Assembly: GCA_023430465.1 (NCBI GenBank)
Contig: JAEZAM010000043.1
Location: 1 to 17,437, forward strand
DNA length: 17,437 bases
Direction: 5' to 3'
Origin: Bacteroidota bacterium
GTDB taxonomy: Bacteria; Bacteroidota; Bacteroidia; Chitinophagales; Chitinophagaceae
Part shown: positions 14,832 to 17,437 of the stretch, in pieces
Numbering within the stretch: position 1 is the first letter of the stretch
Layout: each line of letters opens with the position of its first letter
The notes under the pieces: model-generated
Seen by the model: only the letters and a program-made list of their open reading frames with translations
What the model was told of the DNA's origin: nothing
The model's database searches: none
Program-made: the position numbers and the translations under genes

Positions 14832-16133
14832 ATGCGTAATTCTCCGTTCTGGTGGATCCTGATAGGTGCGATGATCTTGCTGGATTTCTATGTTTTCCAG
14901 GGGGTTAGGTTTCTTACTTCCTCGGCTGGCAGTCGCACAAGGACTATCATTCATTCGGGCTACTGGATATTATCCGCTGCGGCATTGATCACCCTGTTAC
15001 TACTGCCCTATCTGCACCTTGATCAGCAGGCAAAAATGGCCCGTAGTACGATTTTCGCGCTCATCGCGGGGTTGTTTTTTGCAAAACTCATCGTGGCGAT
15101 TTTCTTACTGGTTGATGATATCCGTCGGCTGATCCAGTGGGGTGCCGGGAAAGTATTTTATTCCAACACGGAGGGAGAAAAGTTACAGGAAGGCGAGCGC
15201 ATCAGCCGATCCCTTTTCCTGTCCTGGGCAGGCATGATTGCCGGTGGCGGATTATATGGCACATTGCTTTACGGCTTTGGCAACAAGTACCGATACCAGC
15301 TCAATCGGGTCCCCCTCGCGTTCTCCAATCTGCCTGCTGCCTTTCGGGGGCTTAAGATCGTGCACATCTCCGACATCCACTCGGGCAGCTTCACCGATAA
15401 GGCGGCGGTAAAAAAGGGCGTGGAGAAAATAATGGCGCAAAAGCCGGACCTGATCCTTTTCACCGGCGACCTGGTAAATAATACGGCTGATGAAATGGAT
15501 AACTACATCGATCTCTTCAGCCAGCTCAAAGCGCCGATGGGCGTCTATTCTACCCTGGGTAATCACGATTATGGTGATTATGTGCAATGGACTGACCGTA
15601 CCGTTGAGCATGATACGCTGGAGTTACAGGCAGGCAAAAGATATATGAGCCCTCTTCAGCGTCAAAACCTGGAGCGATTAAAACAGGTTCACGCAGAGAT
15701 GGGCTGGCGGTTATTGATGAACGAGCACGTTGTGGTGGAGAAAGAAGGCCAGCAGATCGCCATATTGGGCATCGAAAACTGGAGCGCGAAAGCACGTTTT
15801 CCCAAATATGGAAAAATGTCGGAAGCCTATGCGGGCGCAGAAAAATATCCATTCAAAATTTTATTGAGCCATGATCCCTCGCATTGGGATGCGGAAGTGA
15901 GAAAAAAGTACAGCGATGTGGACCTGATGCTGTCAGGTCATACCCACGGCTTCCAGTTTGGTATCGATGTGAAAGGTTTCCGCTGGAGCCCGGTGCAATA
16001 TGTATATGATCAGTGGGCAGGGTTGTATGAACAAGGCAATCAAAAGCTCTATGTAAACCGGGGTTATGGATTCATTGGATACCCCGGCCGGGTCGGTGTG
16101 CTGCCGGAGATTACCTTGCTGGAACTGGCTTAG
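14832..16133 (+). CDS. Membrane-anchored metallophosphoesterase
   Basis: The 433-residue protein has four predicted N-terminal membrane helices (about 6-24, 43-62, 72-94 and 128-149) followed by a calcineurin-like phosphoesterase domain (about 172-433). The metal-ligand motifs occur in order: SDIH (Asp181, His183), TGDLVNN (Asp213), LGNHDYGD (Asn244, His245), LSHDPS (His347) and SGHTHG (369-373). It resembles the YkuE/YaeI branch, whose known members act on phosphorylated envelope lipids; that substrate is only an inference here. The catalytic domain probably faces the periplasm, given the even number of helices and the short N-terminus. It is divergent from parA and convergent with the beta-barrel gene. 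Confidence 0.9.
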   Translation: MRNSPFWWILIGAMILLDFYVFQGVRFLTSSAGSRTRTIIHSGYWILSAAALITLLLLPYLHLDQQAKMARSTIFALIAGLFFAKLIVAIFLLVDDIRRLIQWGAGKVFYSNTEGEKLQEGERISRSLFLSWAGMIAGGGLYGTLLYGFGNKYRYQLNRVPLAFSNLPAAFRGLKIVHISDIHSGSFTDKAAVKKGVEKIMAQKPDLILFTGDLVNNTADEMDNYIDLFSQLKAPMGVYSTLGNHDYGDYVQWTDRTVEHDTLELQAGKRYMSPLQRQNLERLKQVHAEMGWRLLMNEHVVVEKEGQQIAILGIENWSAKARFPKYGKMSEAYAGAEKYPFKILLSHDPSHWDAEVRKKYSDVDLMLSGHTHGFQFGIDVKGFRWSPVQYVYDQWAGLYEQGNQKLYVNRGYGFIGYPGRVGVLPEITLLELA

Positions 16134-16149
16134 GGAACCGCGGCTGGGT

Positions 16150-16187
16150 TCACGCAAAGCCGCAAAGGGAGCAAGGAAAGCAAAGGA
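16150..16187. repeat. Short degenerate CGCAAAG repeat
   Basis: About four imperfect units of 8-10 nt (CGCAAAGC, CGCAAAGGG, AGCAAGGAA, AGCAAAGG) lie just after the metallophosphoesterase stop, in the convergent gap 16134-16277. The run is short and carries no open reading frame of interest. A second low-complexity patch, ACTTTTG-GCTTTG-ACTTTTG, sits at 16248-16267 in the same gap. Both look like intergenic minisatellite remnants. Confidence 0.6.
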
Positions 16188-16277
16188 TCGCGCAGGATGC
16201 GGAATACGGAGTGCCGGGCGTGGCGTGCGGGGTTGTTTTTGCGTTCTACTTTTGGCTTTGACTTTTGAAATCTTAGT

Positions 16278-17297
16278 CTAAAACATCAGCCCAATGTTGA
16301 GTGCGAAGAATGCACTGAAGTTTTCATCCGTAGCGGGGATGAAATAGTCAAAGATGATCTGTGGCTGAACAAATAATTTTCTGCACACAAGTTCAGGTCG
16401 GAGTTGCAACATGACCGACTGTGGCTCAAACTCACCTTTAGTATTGAGGTTATATTCGCCGGTCTTGTAGTACACATTATTCGCTGCACGGGTATTGACA
16501 GCGTAGGATGCTGTGGTGTTGAATCCATACTGCTGCGTACCTGCAGAGAAAGATAATAGAGGTGTGAATTTTAAATACGTCTTATCACCACCTACTTCCA
16601 GCCAGTAGAAAGTATGGCGAAGCGATGCGGTCAATGTAAAATCTGTGATTTCCTCTCGCGTTGTTGTGCTGCTCACCAGACCCAGCCGCCGGCGGCGCAA
16701 GAGGTCGAGGTACTTTTTCTTTGTCTGCACTTCTTCTTTTGTTCCCCAGCCAACATTGGCTGAGATGCCTGGTTGAACCCAGGTGTCTCTCCAGGTAAAA
16801 TAGGCATTTACCTCATTCAGTAAAGGTGTGGTATAGAATTCCGGTGTCTTCAGGGTAATGTACCTGCTGTACGACAAACCCGTCACAAACTTCATGTTGC
16901 GGATATAGTCATAGGAAGGCGTGACCGCTAACTGGAAAGGGTTGAGGCCTGTGTTTTCATTCACGATATTTCCGCCTACCGCGAGCCCCAGGCCGCTGTT
17001 ATGGTAATACGCAAACGTGGGACTCAGCACCAATTCCTTTCTCCGCTCGATCTTTGTCTCCAACCTGTTGGGATAATTGAACGTGCCCCGACCAATAGAG
17101 AGGTTAGCTAGAAAATAATTTTTCGGTTGTAACAGGTAGTCAAGAAAAGCATCGAGGTCATCGAGTAGGGCATCGTAATCAAGCGAGGTATCGGCAAGCA
17201 GGTCTGGATCAACAGGAATTTTTTCTCGTTGTGGGTGCTGACTAAAAGCAACATTGGTCAGCAGGACACAGGCTATTATCAGGAGCCGGCTGCGCAT
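16278..17297 (-). CDS. Predicted outer-membrane beta-barrel protein, uncharacterised
   Basis: I do not recognise the family of this 339-residue protein. The start is set at 17297 because it begins directly with a Sec signal peptide (MRSRLLIIACVLLTNVAFSQ). An upstream ATG at 17390 would add 31 residues encoded largely by the heptamer array, which is not credible. An acidic, helix-prone stretch (about 30-56, DPDLLADTSLDYDALLDDLDAFLDYLL) is followed by many alternating amphipathic strands rich in Tyr, Phe, Thr and Asn. The chain ends in phenylalanine (NIGLMF), typical of a terminal barrel strand. This suggests a barrel in the outer membrane with a periplasmic N-terminal plug or linker. It stands alone, convergent with the metallophosphoesterase gene. 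The role is unknown. Confidence 0.8.
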   Translation of the reverse strand: MRSRLLIIACVLLTNVAFSQHPQREKIPVDPDLLADTSLDYDALLDDLDAFLDYLLQPKNYFLANLSIGRGTFNYPNRLETKIERRKELVLSPTFAYYHNSGLGLAVGGNIVNENTGLNPFQLAVTPSYDYIRNMKFVTGLSYSRYITLKTPEFYTTPLLNEVNAYFTWRDTWVQPGISANVGWGTKEEVQTKKKYLDLLRRRRLGLVSSTTTREEITDFTLTASLRHTFYWLEVGGDKTYLKFTPLLSFSAGTQQYGFNTTASYAVNTRAANNVYYKTGEYNLNTKGEFEPQSVMLQLRPELVCRKLFVQPQIIFDYFIPATDENFSAFFALNIGLMF

Positions 17298-17327
17298 TCC
17301 ATGCAAAGTAAAGGAATATTGAGATGT

Positions 17328-17437
17328 AGCGTATTCAGCATCCAGCGCCCAGCGCCCAGCATCCATCACCCAGTACCCAGCACTCAGCACCCAACGCCCA
17401 ACACCCAGCCACCCAGCACCAGCACCCAGTCCCCAGT
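17328..17437. repeat. Degenerate heptamer array (GCAYCCA-like), right edge
   Basis: From about 17328 to the window end, roughly fourteen head-to-tail units follow the same GCAYCCA pattern (GCATCCA, GCGCCCA, GCACCCA, GTACCCA, ACGCCCA), again with a 6-nt (GCACCA) and an 8-nt (GCCACCCA) variant. The orientation matches the left-edge array. It begins 30 nt upstream of the beta-barrel gene start and probably runs past the window. Confidence 0.85.

Noticed and set aside
16135..16151. Hairpin GAACC/GGTTC after the metallophosphoesterase gene as a terminator
   Set aside because: Only 5 bp and no T run follows.

Overview
The window looks like chromosomal DNA of a Bacteroidota bacterium, most likely from Chitinophagaceae or a close relative. 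Support comes from protein content (a DUF5683 protein beside parA, parB and dapB; a DUF4369-type TlpA thioredoxin; a TPR histidine kinase paired with a NarL/FixJ regulator), from Bacteroidota-style promoter elements (TTTG, then about 19 nt, then TAnnTTTG), and from the scarcity of Shine-Dalgarno sequences. The placement is inferred from sequence features, not from a database search.

Layout. Positions 1-87 are a degenerate heptamer array (GCAYCCA-like). Positions 103-285 form the control region of a tryptophan operon: a promoter, a 20-codon leader ORF with three consecutive Trp codons, and a Rho-independent terminator just before trpE. Positions 286-7674 hold the plus-strand operon trpE-trpG-trpD-trpC-trpF-GNAT-trpB-lipoprotein-trpA. 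It encodes every step from chorismate to tryptophan plus two extra genes. Positions 7726-8811 encode an exported TlpA-like thioredoxin. Positions 8818-14677 are a minus-strand block, read in transcription order as parA, parB, DUF5683, dapB, TPR histidine kinase and response regulator. A divergent intergenic region (14678-14831) leads to a plus-strand membrane metallophosphoesterase (14832-16133). After a repeat-bearing convergent gap comes a minus-strand predicted outer-membrane beta-barrel protein (16278-17297). From about 17328 the window ends in a second heptamer array on the same strand as the first.

The strongest finding is that the trp leader has all the parts of a ribosome-mediated transcription attenuator. 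Trp codons lie at 168-176. Four RNA segments (181-185, 192-200, 232-241, 246-254) can pair as mutually exclusive antiterminator (2:3) and terminator (3:4) structures. Segments 2 and 4 share the same CGGGG core. The leader stop codon is placed so that a ribosome finishing the peptide would cover segment 2. This is the E. coli trpL logic in a Bacteroidota genome with unrelated leader sequence.

The two non-trp genes inside the operon, a phosphinothricin-acetyltransferase-like GNAT and a small lipoprotein, are tightly packed with their neighbours and are probably under the same tryptophan control. The minus-strand block combines chromosome segregation, lysine/peptidoglycan precursor synthesis and a two-component system. 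Nothing in the window looks like a phage, insertion sequence, CRISPR array, tRNA or rRNA. No gap between genes exceeds 300 bases.
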